From positions 6,283 to 25,719 of the forward strand of contig DBXD01000014.1 in assembly GCA_002309425.1 (NCBI GenBank): a stretch of 19,437 nucleotides of DNA, read 5' to 3'. This DNA is from Cyanobacteria bacterium UBA1221 (GTDB taxonomy: Bacteria; Cyanobacteriota; Vampirovibrionia; Gastranaerophilales; Gastranaerophilaceae). Below, piece after piece: positions 1 through 7,268 of this stretch (position 1 is its first letter; each line of letters begins with the position of its first letter). The position numbers and the translations under genes are program-made. The notes under the pieces are model-generated. The model searched no databases and was not told the origin of the DNA. It saw only the letters and a program-made list of their open reading frames with translations.

Positions 1-1244
1 TGCGGATAACTGTGGCTGATTTCGTTCTGATATACAAGAGCTTTTTTATCCTCAAGCATATCTATAACCATATCATTGCCTTTATAATAAGGAACACCTA
101 CAAGTTCAGGTATTCTACCTTCTTCTGTCCAGCATCCTTTACTGTCCAGAGGTGAAAGAACTTCGATATTATATTTGCATCCGACTTCATAGTCCTCCAA
201 ACCGTGTCCGGGAGCCGTGTGAACTAAACCCGTACCTGCATCAAGAGTTACATGTTCTCCTAAAATTATCTTTGATTTTCTGTCAATCAGCGGATGCTTA
301 ACTTCCATTAACTCCAAATCCTGGCCTATGCACGAACCTACAACTTTTATTTCACTTTCCTCAATGCCGGTATCTTCTAAGAAGTCGCCCAGCAAATCCT
401 GTGCGGCTACATAAATATCCCCTTTATACTCAAAGAAAGTATATTCGAATCTGGGGTGCATAGATATAGCAACATTAGACGGAATTGTCCATGGAGTTGT
501 TGTCCAAATAATTGCATATACAGGTTTAGTGTTACCTTTCAGTATATTCGAATTAATTTTTTCGGTTGATTTTTCATCAAATTCGAAACGGACATAAATT
601 GATTTTGAAGAAATATCCGCATATTCAACTTCGGCTTCTGCCAGTGCGGTTTCACATGATGCGCACCAATATACCGGTTTTAAACCTTTTTCAATGTATC
701 CTTTTTTATACATTTCACCGAATACTCTGACCTGTTCGGCTTCGTATTCAGGTGCAATTGTTAAATAAGGATGAGTCCAGTCGCCCAGTACGCCGAGTCG
801 CTTAAATTCACCCTCCTGCCCGATAAGGCTGTTATGCGCATATTCTCTGCATTTTTCTCTTAATTCTGCAGGAGTTAAAGCGGCTCTTCCTCCTTTAATA
901 TTTTTTACAACCGCATTTTCAATAGGCAAGCCATGTCCGTCATACCCCGGAACAAACGGAGTATAAAAACCTGCCTGAGCTTTATATTTCAGAAGGATAT
1001 CTTTAAGAATTTTATTTAATGCTGTTCCAACGTGGATTTTGCCTGAACTAAGGTATGGCGGGCCGTCGTGTAAAATAAACGAATTTGTTTTATCTCTGTT
1101 TGCAAGAATCTTGTCATAAATATTATTTTCTTCCCAGAATTTTTGTATTTCAAGTTCCCTTACAGTTGCATTAGCCCTCATTGCCAAAGTAGTTTGAGGT
1201 AAATTTAAAGTGTCTTTGTACTCTGTTTTTAAATCGTTTGTCAT
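1..1244 (-). CDS. ileS: Isoleucyl-tRNA synthetase, N-terminal part (runs off the window)
   Basis: Charges tRNA-Ile with isoleucine in the cytoplasm. About 414 N-terminal residues lie in the window; the C-terminal half is beyond position 1. The class I fold is recognisable: HDGPPY near residue 60, the HIGH-type signature at 71-74, PGYDGHGLPIE near 100, then the CP1 editing domain with WTTTPWTIPSN and VHTAPGHGLEDY. The signature reads HVGT (1023-1034), so the last His of HxGH is Thr; this was checked codon by codon. The ATG at 1242-1244 is preceded by AAGGA, which sits inside the last codons of the upstream symporter gene, only 4 bases away. The two genes are therefore probably co-transcribed and translationally coupled. 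The family call is very secure; the effect of Thr on activity or mupirocin sensitivity is unknown. Confidence 0.96.
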   Translation of the reverse strand, partial: MTNDLKTEYKDTLNLPQTTLAMRANATVRELEIQKFWEENNIYDKILANRDKTNSFILHDGPPYLSSGKIHVGTALNKILKDILLKYKAQAGFYTPFVPGYDGHGLPIENAVVKNIKGGRAALTPAELREKCREYAHNSLIGQEGEFKRLGVLGDWTHPYLTIAPEYEAEQVRVFGEMYKKGYIEKGLKPVYWCASCETALAEAEVEYADISSKSIYVRFEFDEKSTEKINSNILKGNTKPVYAIIWTTTPWTIPSNVAISMHPRFEYTFFEYKGDIYVAAQDLLGDFLEDTGIEESEIKVVGSCIGQDLELMEVKHPLIDRKSKIILGEHVTLDAGTGLVHTAPGHGLEDYEVGCKYNIEVLSPLDSKGCWTEEGRIPELVGVPYYKGNDMVIDMLEDKKALVYQNEISHSYP

Positions 1245-1248
1245 TTTT

Positions 1249-2595
1249 TTATCCTTCTTTTATATCTTCCGTAACTAAAACTTTTTCCTGTTTTTTGTTT
1301 TTATAAATTTTTGCAAAATTTCCAATCTCTGTTCCCAAACTTTCTTCCTTGTCCAGGCGAACAAAGTCTTGCATTTTATTATAATCAAAAACATTTTCCC
1401 ATCTTGCAATAACAACTGTTGCTACACAGTTTCCTATAAGATTTACGGTGGTTCGTCCCATATCAAGGATTTGGTCAATACCCAAAAGTATTGCAACCCC
1501 GACAACCGGAATATTGAAACTAGCCAGTGTTCCTGCAAGTACGATAAGCGAAGCTCTCGGAACACCTGCAACTCCCTTACTCGTGAGCATCAGTGCAAGC
1601 ATGATAAATAGTTGCTGGCTTATATCCAGATTTATTCCGACAAGCTGTGAAGAAAATATTACAGCCATTGCAAGATATAGTGTGCTTCCGTCAAGATTAA
1701 AGGTATATCCTGTCGGCATTACAAAACCTACTATATTTTTGGGTACCCCAAATCTTTCCATAATATCCATTGCTTTAGGAAATGCGGCTTCCGAGCTTGC
1801 AGTTGTAAATGCCAAAAAAGCCGGCTCCTGTATGGCTCTTATCAAACTTCTGAAAGAAATTTTAACTATTTTGCATACAATAACCAAAACTAATATTGCA
1901 AAAACAGCAAAAGCAACATATAGTGCGCCTATAACCTTGAAGTAATTTTTGAGAATTGATAATCCGCTTGCGCCAACGGTAGTTGCAATTGCCCCAAATA
2001 TACCAACCGGAGCAAAGTACATTACATACTCCGTAAATTTGAACATTATTTTAGATACAGAGTCTAATATATCCAAAACGGGTTTTGCTTTGTCTTTACA
2101 GGCACACAGAGCCATTGAAAAGAATATGGCAAAAACTACAATTTGCAGCAAATTTCCCTGAGCCATTGCATCAAAGATACTTGTCGGAACTATATTTGTA
2201 ATCATTTCTCCTATCGAAGTGTGAGTTTGGCTTGCGGCAATAATACTTTCCGTCTGCATTTTTATTGCATATTCTGAATTCCCGACAACAAAACCTACTC
2301 CGGGTCTGAACAAATTAGCAAAACCGAGTCCGATAAACAGGGCAAGGGTGGTTACAATCTCAAAATATACTATGGTTTTTATACCGATTTTTCCGAGGCT
2401 TTTAGCACTGCCATGACCCGCAATTCCCACAACCAGAGTTGAAAATAGTAATGGCGCAATTATCATTTTCACCATTCTTAAAAATATTGCAGCTAAGAAG
2501 TGCATTCTGACGGCAATATCAGGAGCGAAGTGTCCTGTTATAATTCCCAGAATCAGTGCTAAAAATATTAGGGCTGTTAGTTTTGAATGTTTCAA
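1249..2595 (-). CDS. Dicarboxylate/amino acid:cation symporter (DAACS/SLC1 family)
   Basis: An inner-membrane secondary transporter of the GltP/DctA/GltPh family, 448 residues, the usual length. Family landmarks are the HP1 serine loop ASSEAAFP (266-273), the TM7 motif GYTFNLDGS (296-304; NxDGT in most members), HP2 SKGVAGVP (339-346) and TM8 DMGRTTVNLIGN (378-389). By comparison with GltPh, Asp378 and Arg381 match the residues that bind the substrate amino group and side-chain carboxylate, which favours glutamate/aspartate. Asn389 replaces the sodium-site Asp and resembles DctA, so a C4-dicarboxylate cannot be excluded. The start is TTG at 2593-2595, with GAGGT six bases upstream; no in-frame ATG fits better. 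It is followed after 4 bases by ileS. Family sure, substrate unsure. Confidence 0.93.
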   Translation of the reverse strand: MKHSKLTALIFLALILGIITGHFAPDIAVRMHFLAAIFLRMVKMIIAPLLFSTLVVGIAGHGSAKSLGKIGIKTIVYFEIVTTLALFIGLGFANLFRPGVGFVVGNSEYAIKMQTESIIAASQTHTSIGEMITNIVPTSIFDAMAQGNLLQIVVFAIFFSMALCACKDKAKPVLDILDSVSKIMFKFTEYVMYFAPVGIFGAIATTVGASGLSILKNYFKVIGALYVAFAVFAILVLVIVCKIVKISFRSLIRAIQEPAFLAFTTASSEAAFPKAMDIMERFGVPKNIVGFVMPTGYTFNLDGSTLYLAMAVIFSSQLVGINLDISQQLFIMLALMLTSKGVAGVPRASLIVLAGTLASFNIPVVGVAILLGIDQILDMGRTTVNLIGNCVATVVIARWENVFDYNKMQDFVRLDKEESLGTEIGNFAKIYKNKKQEKVLVTEDIKEG

Positions 2596-2612
2596 TTTGG
2601 TACCTCATGAGA

Positions 2613-2642
2613 ATTATATACCAAACATACAAAACCTGCCAG
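2613..2642 (-). promoter_or_regulatory. Possible promoter of the symporter-ileS pair
   Basis: A perfect TATAAT (2613-2618, minus strand) lies upstream of the TTG start, with a 4-of-6 match CTGGCA to the -35 box at 18 bases spacing. The leader would be only about 10 bases, just enough for the GAGGT ribosome site. The -35 is weak, so read-through from the pilin genes is also possible. Confidence 0.3.
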
Positions 2643-2684
2643 TCCTAATACAGAGTCTTAACGAAATTTATATTATAATTACAT

Positions 2685-3605
2685 TTAGCTTTTTGGTATA
2701 AGCGGTGTTGGGTTTACCGGTTTTGGGGTTATGGGATCTAACGGTTTTGGCGTAGACGGCTTTTCTTTAACATTTTGATTATCGCTCGGTCTTTTATAAC
2801 TGTTACGTTCCGCAACTTCATCCGAAGTAGCTTCTTCCTTGATTAACTTCCCGCCTGGGGTAAGAACATAAACGAAGATGTCCGGTCTGTCGCATTCTTC
2901 CTTTTTTGTTTTAATGTAGTTCGTGTCTATTCCGCCGGGCAAAGCCGGTTTTACATAATTATCAAAGTATTTTTTGCTGACATATGCACAATTAGGGCCG
3001 GATTTATAATCGGCAGACGTTTTATACATAATTACCGTATTTTTCGTAAAAAGGCCAACCGGAAGTATCCACTGGATACCTTCTGCCGAAGTAAATGTAG
3101 GTGTATTAGTTTCTGCTACAATTTTCTTGTGTAATTCTTTATCCGTTTTATCAAGAATTGGGTTATTACCATCTCTACTCACCACGAAATTAGCGATGCT
3201 ACTACAATTAACGGAAGTACCCTCCTTTAATTGAAATTTACTGGCGAAAATCTGACAAAATTTTTGTTGTGCTGCTATTTTGTTGTCATAACTGCCGTAC
3301 ACATGTCCGTCAATATTTACCGGATAAGTATTTGCCAATCCGTGAGTATATGTTACTACGTTATGATCATTTTCATCTTTGTAAATATGGTCCATTCTTT
3401 CATAGTATACTTCATTGTTTACAATATCCGAAATAGTAGATTCCAGCATATATGCAGTTTTTTTCTGTAAGGATTCATATCTGCTCGGAACACCAGTCAT
3501 TACAGAAGGAATCATAAAAGCGGCAACAATTCCGATAATGCCAAGTACAATCAATACTTCGGCAAGAGTATAACCGTTTTTAAATGTTTCTTTAAATTTA
3601 TCCAT
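2685..3605 (-). CDS. Type IV pilin-like / type II secretion pseudopilin with proline-rich tail
   Basis: A secreted prepilin-like protein of 306 residues. The short basic leader ends FKNG; cleavage and N-methylation after that Gly would leave a mature chain starting YTLAE, with the conserved Glu5, followed by a hydrophobic helix (about residues 12-35). The globular part carries four cysteines shared with the paralogue at 3755-4540 (in KFCQIF, VNCSS, GPNCAYVS and ECDRPD), which could form two disulfides. The last ~25 residues are a PKP/PTP-rich tail absent from the paralogue. The ATG at 3603-3605 follows GAGGT. A good promoter lies upstream, and no assembly ATPase or prepilin peptidase is nearby, so the machine is encoded elsewhere. 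Whether it forms fibres or is a minor subunit cannot be told from sequence. Confidence 0.88.
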   Translation of the reverse strand: MDKFKETFKNGYTLAEVLIVLGIIGIVAAFMIPSVMTGVPSRYESLQKKTAYMLESTISDIVNNEVYYERMDHIYKDENDHNVVTYTHGLANTYPVNIDGHVYGSYDNKIAAQQKFCQIFASKFQLKEGTSVNCSSIANFVVSRDGNNPILDKTDKELHKKIVAETNTPTFTSAEGIQWILPVGLFTKNTVIMYKTSADYKSGPNCAYVSKKYFDNYVKPALPGGIDTNYIKTKKEECDRPDIFVYVLTPGGKLIKEEATSDEVAERNSYKRPSDNQNVKEKPSTPKPLDPITPKPVNPTPLIPKS

Positions 3606-3649
3606 TTCATACCTCGCAATTTTATTGCTTGATTAAACCATATATATCC

Positions 3650-3678
3650 ATTATACATCATGTTTTCATATTCTTCAA
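3650..3678 (-). promoter_or_regulatory. Sigma-70-type promoter of the downstream pilin-like gene
   Basis: On the minus strand TTGAAG (3673-3678) and a perfect TATAAT (3650-3655) are separated by 17 bases. The predicted start lies about 38 bases before the ATG at 3605. This gives the second pilin gene its own promoter within the 149-base gap between the paralogues. Confidence 0.65.
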
Positions 3679-3754
3679 TACATGAGCCTGATTATATTTA
3701 TAAAAATAAACATTTTGCCGGGTTATGAACAGCCACATAACAAAGAATAATCTC

Positions 3755-4540
3755 TCATTGCGGGGTAACAGCGCCGTTGCGTTCCGGAACATCATCAGAG
3801 GTAGCCTCTTCCTTGTACAACTTGCCTCCCGGAGTAATTCCGTAAACAAATATATCGGGTCTTGGACAGTCTTGTTTATTAGTCTTAATGTACGGATAGG
3901 ATGAACCGCTCGGTTTATAATTTTTGATGTAAGCGTTATAATAATTCCGGCTGACGTATGCACAGTTGGGTCCTGATTTATAATCGACTGATGTTTTGTA
4001 TAAAATTAATCTGTTATTAGGTTTGTTTTCGTTTTCATTAAAATTGCTAACCGGAATTATCCACTGGATGCCCTCTGCCGATGTAAATGTCGGATATACA
4101 GTACCCATCTGTGAAGCATTTGTCACAAAATCCGCATTGTCATTGCAGTTAATAAGGGTACCGTCTTTTAGTTGGAATTTACTTGCAAAAATTTCGCAAA
4201 ATTTGCGTTTTGCTTCAGGACGGTTGAAATCTGTGCTTCCGTACATAACACCGTCCACGAGAACCGGATAAGTATTGGTTAATCCGTGGAGGTGAGTTAC
4301 TTCATGAGTTTCTGGATTTATAATATCTTTTCTTTCGTAGTACACTTCATTGTTTACAATGCCGGAAATAGTATTTTCAAGCATGTATGCGGCCTTCTTC
4401 TGTAAAGATTCATATTTGCTCGGTACTCCGGTCATTACGGAGGGAATCATAAAGGCGGCAACAATCCCGATTATACCGAGAACAATGAGGACCTCGGCCA
4501 AAGTATAACCTTTTCTACAGTTATTTTTGTTATTCCGCAT
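3755..4540 (-). CDS. Type IV pilin-like / type II secretion pseudopilin
   Basis: A tandem paralogue of the gene at 2685-3605, 261 residues from the chosen start. The ATG at 4538-4540 has a strong GGAGG six bases upstream, whereas the in-frame ATG nine codons earlier has none and would lengthen the leader. The leader ends CRKG and the mature chain starts YTLAE with Glu5 and a hydrophobic helix. Blocks shared with the paralogue include NNEVYYER, the HGL-NTYPV stretch, FASKFQLK, PTFTSAEGIQWI, DYKSGPNCAYVS and RPDIFVYG. The same four mature cysteines are kept. It ends soon after PERN and lacks the proline-rich tail. It is exported to the inner membrane and probably enters a pilus or pseudopilus; its exact role is unknown. 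Confidence 0.88.
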   Translation of the reverse strand: MRNNKNNCRKGYTLAEVLIVLGIIGIVAAFMIPSVMTGVPSKYESLQKKAAYMLENTISGIVNNEVYYERKDIINPETHEVTHLHGLTNTYPVLVDGVMYGSTDFNRPEAKRKFCEIFASKFQLKDGTLINCNDNADFVTNASQMGTVYPTFTSAEGIQWIIPVSNFNENENKPNNRLILYKTSVDYKSGPNCAYVSRNYYNAYIKNYKPSGSSYPYIKTNKQDCPRPDIFVYGITPGGKLYKEEATSDDVPERNGAVTPQ

Positions 4541-4573
4541 TAAAACCTCCAATAAAATATTTACCACAACAAT

Positions 4574-4602
4574 ATTATAAATTATGTTTTTATTTTGTAC
4601 AA
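4574..4602 (-). promoter_or_regulatory. Sigma-70-type promoter of the upstream pilin-like gene
   Basis: On the minus strand TTGTAC (4597-4602), 17 bases, then a perfect TATAAT (4574-4579). The start would fall near 4567, about 27 bases before the ATG at 4540. It is divergent from the nrdJ promoter. Confidence 0.7.
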
Positions 4603-4624
4603 GATTTTAATATTGTCTGTCTTT

Positions 4625-4646
4625 CTGTAAATAAAAATTTTTACAG
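4625..4646. repeat. Inverted repeat overlapping the nrdJ -35 box
   Basis: Perfect 7-base arms CTGTAAA (4625-4631) and TTTACAG (4640-4646) flank an 8-base AT spacer. The right arm contains the proposed nrdJ -35 hexamer, the geometry expected of an operator. No regulator can be named. Confidence 0.4.
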
Positions 4647-4668
4647 GCTTGTCATTGTATTATATTAT
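4640..4668 (+). promoter_or_regulatory. Promoter of nrdJ
   Basis: TTTACA (4640-4645), 17 bases, then TATTAT (4663-4668); the start would be near 4675, giving a leader of about 34 bases. A second, weaker pair is TTGTCA (4649-4654) with TAAAAT (4673-4678) at 18 bases. Confidence 0.6.
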
Positions 4669-4708
4669 GGTGTAAAATCATTTTATTATTTTATATGAGG
4701 ATGTTTAT

Positions 4709-6661
4709 ATGGATTTTTCGGCAGAGGATTATCTTGGATTAACGGATAATGCAATCAGAGTTTTGGAAAAAAGATATTTAAAGAAAGATATTAATGGTAA
4801 ATGTATAGAAACGCCATCCGGAATGTTTTTTCGTGTAGCAAAAGCTGTCGCATCAGCAGAAACCTGTTTTGGAAAAACTCCTGATGAAACAGAAACCTGT
4901 TGCAGAAAATTTTATGAAATAATGGCAAAAAGATATTTTTTGCCAAATTCGCCTACTCTGATGAATGCAGGTAAGGAGTTAGGGCAATTGTCAGCTTGTT
5001 TTGTCCTGCCGGTGGAAGATTCGCTTGAAGGTATTTTTGAAACACTTAAATATACGGCATTAATTCATAAATCCGGAGGGGGCACAGGGTTTTCTTTTTC
5101 ACGATTAAGACCGAAAAACAGTGTTGTAAAATCCACTATGGGGGTTTCATCAGGGCCGATATCTTTTATGGAAGTGTATAATGCTGCAACGGAAGCGGTA
5201 AAACAAGGCGGGACAAGACGCGGAGCCAACATGGGAATTTTGCGTGTTGATCATCCTGATATTCTTGATTTTATATGCTGTAAAAAAGACAATAACAAAC
5301 TGAATAATTTTAATATTTCTGTTGCCGTTACCGATAAATTTATGGAAGCTGTTAAAAGCGGAACGGATTATGACTTAATTAATCCTCAAAATAATGAGAT
5401 TTATGCCAAACTTAATGCCCGTGAAGTTTTTGATACTATTTCGGATAATGCATGGAAAAACGGAGAACCCGGGATAATATTTATAGACAGAGTAAACCTT
5501 GATAATCCTACACCGCTGACAGGAAAAATTGAAGCGACAAACCCGTGCGGTGAAGTACCTTTGCTGCCGTATGAAGCCTGTAATTTAGGCTCGATAAATT
5601 TGGGACTTATGGCAGATGAAACGCAGGAAGGAATGAAAGTAAATTGGGAAAGGCTTGCTGACGTTGTGCGTGCTGCCGTGAGATTCCTTGATGATGTTAT
5701 CGAAATAAATAATTTTCCGCTTCCGCAAATAAAACAAACGGTTATGAATAACAGAAAAATCGGACTCGGTGTAATGGGATTATCCGATTTGCTTATGAAG
5801 ATGGGAATTTCTTATGCCTCTGAGGAGGGGATAAAACTCGGGGCTCAGGTAATGGAATTTATTGATTATGCTTCGAAATATGAATCAGTTGAACTTGCAA
5901 AAGAAAGAGGCCGATTTAATAATTTCAGCGGAAGTCTGTATGATTCTCCCGACTATTTACTAAATAAATTTGCCGGAAAATCTGCCGGAATAATACAAGA
6001 AAGCCACTGGAAAGAATTAGGTGAAAAAATCAGCCGATATGGTATCAGAAATGCGACAACAACCTGTATAGCACCTACAGGTACTATTTCGATGATAGCA
6101 AATGCTTCGGGCGGAATTGAACCTTTGTTTGGGTTGGTATTTACCAGACTTATTCTTGACGGTACTCAAATGTCGGAAGTTAATTCTGTTTTTAAGGATT
6201 GTCTGGAAAAGAGAGGTTTATACAGTGATGATTTAATAAACCTTGTATCTAAAAACGGTTCGGTAAGACATATCGATTGGGTTCCGGAGGATATAAAGAA
6301 AATTTTTGTTACGGCTCATGATATTCCTCCGTACTGGCATGTAATGATGCAGGCTGCTTTTCAGCTTCATACCGATAATGCCGTTTCTAAAACGGTTAAT
6401 TTTGAAGAATTTGCCACAAAACAGGATATAAAAGATGTGTATATGCTTGCATACGAAAAAAATCTAAAAGGTATAACCGTATACAGAAATAATTCCCGCC
6501 AATTTCAACCGATGAACATTGATACCCCAAAGCAGGAGGCGGAAGATTATAATCCATCCGGAGAAATAAAAACTGTTACATGTCCTGAGTGCGGAAATAC
6601 TATTGAAATGGCAGAGGGTTGCTTTATTTGCAGAAACTGCGGATATACAGGCTGTTCATAA
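4709..6661 (+). CDS. nrdJ: Class II (adenosylcobalamin-dependent) ribonucleotide reductase
   Basis: Reduces ribonucleotides to deoxyribonucleotides using a cobalamin-derived thiyl radical, so it works with or without oxygen. At 650 residues it is a compact member: no N-terminal ATP-cone is apparent, the protein starting directly with the catalytic region. Active-site residues are visible: Cys97 in SACF, the NPCGE motif (Asn278, Cys280, Glu282), Cys291 in EACNLGS and the APTG loop at 455-458. The C-terminus carries a zinc-ribbon-like module (Cys625, Cys628, Cys638, Cys641, Cys644) and a near-terminal Cys649, probably for re-reduction by thioredoxin-type donors. The ATG follows ATGAGGA. It stands alone between divergent pilin genes and convergent rsmG. 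No B12 riboswitch is seen in the ~34-base leader. Confidence 0.96.
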   Translation: MDFSAEDYLGLTDNAIRVLEKRYLKKDINGKCIETPSGMFFRVAKAVASAETCFGKTPDETETCCRKFYEIMAKRYFLPNSPTLMNAGKELGQLSACFVLPVEDSLEGIFETLKYTALIHKSGGGTGFSFSRLRPKNSVVKSTMGVSSGPISFMEVYNAATEAVKQGGTRRGANMGILRVDHPDILDFICCKKDNNKLNNFNISVAVTDKFMEAVKSGTDYDLINPQNNEIYAKLNAREVFDTISDNAWKNGEPGIIFIDRVNLDNPTPLTGKIEATNPCGEVPLLPYEACNLGSINLGLMADETQEGMKVNWERLADVVRAAVRFLDDVIEINNFPLPQIKQTVMNNRKIGLGVMGLSDLLMKMGISYASEEGIKLGAQVMEFIDYASKYESVELAKERGRFNNFSGSLYDSPDYLLNKFAGKSAGIIQESHWKELGEKISRYGIRNATTTCIAPTGTISMIANASGGIEPLFGLVFTRLILDGTQMSEVNSVFKDCLEKRGLYSDDLINLVSKNGSVRHIDWVPEDIKKIFVTAHDIPPYWHVMMQAAFQLHTDNAVSKTVNFEEFATKQDIKDVYMLAYEKNLKGITVYRNNSRQFQPMNIDTPKQEAEDYNPSGEIKTVTCPECGNTIEMAEGCFICRNCGYTGCS

Positions 6662-6686
6662 AAAATTGTTATTTTTGAATAATAAC
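6660..6686 (-). terminator. Weak hairpin plus T-run after rsmG
   Basis: On the minus strand GTTATT and AATAAC (6-base arms, 7-base loop) overlap the rsmG stop codon and are followed, after AA, by six Ts. The stem is almost all A-T, so termination would be inefficient. It also marks the convergent end of nrdJ. Confidence 0.28.
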
Positions 6687-7268
6687 TAAATTTCTTGTAA
6701 AATTTTCTTTTAATGGCAGATCATACGGAATAATGTCTGTTATTTTTACGGAATATTTTTCAATTTCAAATTTGGCTTCATCAATTTCTTCATTTACTTT
6801 AACTGATTTGTAAGCAATCAAAAATCCGTTTTTTTTCAGTAAAGGAACGGCGATAGGGAGGAGTTTTTTTAATGAGGTTACTGCTCTCAGTGTAATGTAA
6901 TCAAATTTTTTGTCTTTTATCTTTTCCGCACGGTCACAAACGGTTTCTAAATTTTTAAGGTTTAATAACGTTTTCATCTCAATTATTGCATTGATTTTTT
7001 TATGAATACTGTCCAGTGCGGTAACTTTCAGCTCAGGATACTTTATGGCAATGGGGACAGACGGAAACCCACCGCCGGTACCTATATCCAGTAACTGTTT
7101 CCCGGCTAAATCTTTAATATCATATTTATCAAAAAATTTTTCTATTGCCAGGCTGTCAAATATGTGTTTTTCCCATAAAAACTGTTCATCATTTTTAGAA
7201 ATGAGATTGATTTTTGAATTTTGCTCAAGAAAAATTCCCATATATTCTTCGAATAATTTTTTATCCAT
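6669..7268 (-). CDS. rsmG: 16S rRNA (guanine-527-N7)-methyltransferase
   Basis: Methylates G527 of 16S rRNA using S-adenosylmethionine. It has RsmG hallmarks: KINLIS near the N-terminus, HIFDSL, the SAM-binding loop DIGTGGGFPSVP, RAEKI, and LRAVTSL where the family has a SRAVA-type motif. The chosen ATG (7266-7268) sits in ATGGATAA, overlapping the stop of the upstream NTPase/TPR gene by 8 bases, and gives 199 residues, close to the family length. Upstream in-frame starts at 7283 (ATG) and 7289 (TTG) are possible but have no better ribosome site. The overlap implies translational coupling to the upstream gene. It is usually near gidA or parAB, but not here. Confidence 0.94.
   Translation of the reverse strand: MDKKLFEEYMGIFLEQNSKINLISKNDEQFLWEKHIFDSLAIEKFFDKYDIKDLAGKQLLDIGTGGGFPSVPIAIKYPELKVTALDSIHKKINAIIEMKTLLNLKNLETVCDRAEKIKDKKFDYITLRAVTSLKKLLPIAVPLLKKNGFLIAYKSVKVNEEIDEAKFEIEKYSVKITDIIPYDLPLKENFTRNLVIIQK

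Noticed and set aside
3658..3963. 101-codon open frame on the minus strand overlapping the end of a pilin-like gene
   Set aside because: It lies in another frame of the well-supported pilin-like gene, has an Arg/Thr-rich nonsense composition and no ribosome site. The pilin gene ends cleanly, so no frameshift is needed.
4541..4567. Upstream start of the pilin-like gene at 4567
   Set aside because: It adds nine hydrophobic residues to the leader and has no ribosome site, while the ATG at 4540 has GGAGG at ideal spacing.
4625..4646. LexA or NrdR box upstream of nrdJ
   Set aside because: The CTGT and ACAG half-sites are 14 bases apart rather than 8, and the sequence does not follow the 16-base NrdR consensus.
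4669..4708. B12 riboswitch in front of nrdJ
   Set aside because: The predicted leader is only about 34 bases, far too short, and the rest of the intergenic region is filled by two divergent promoters.
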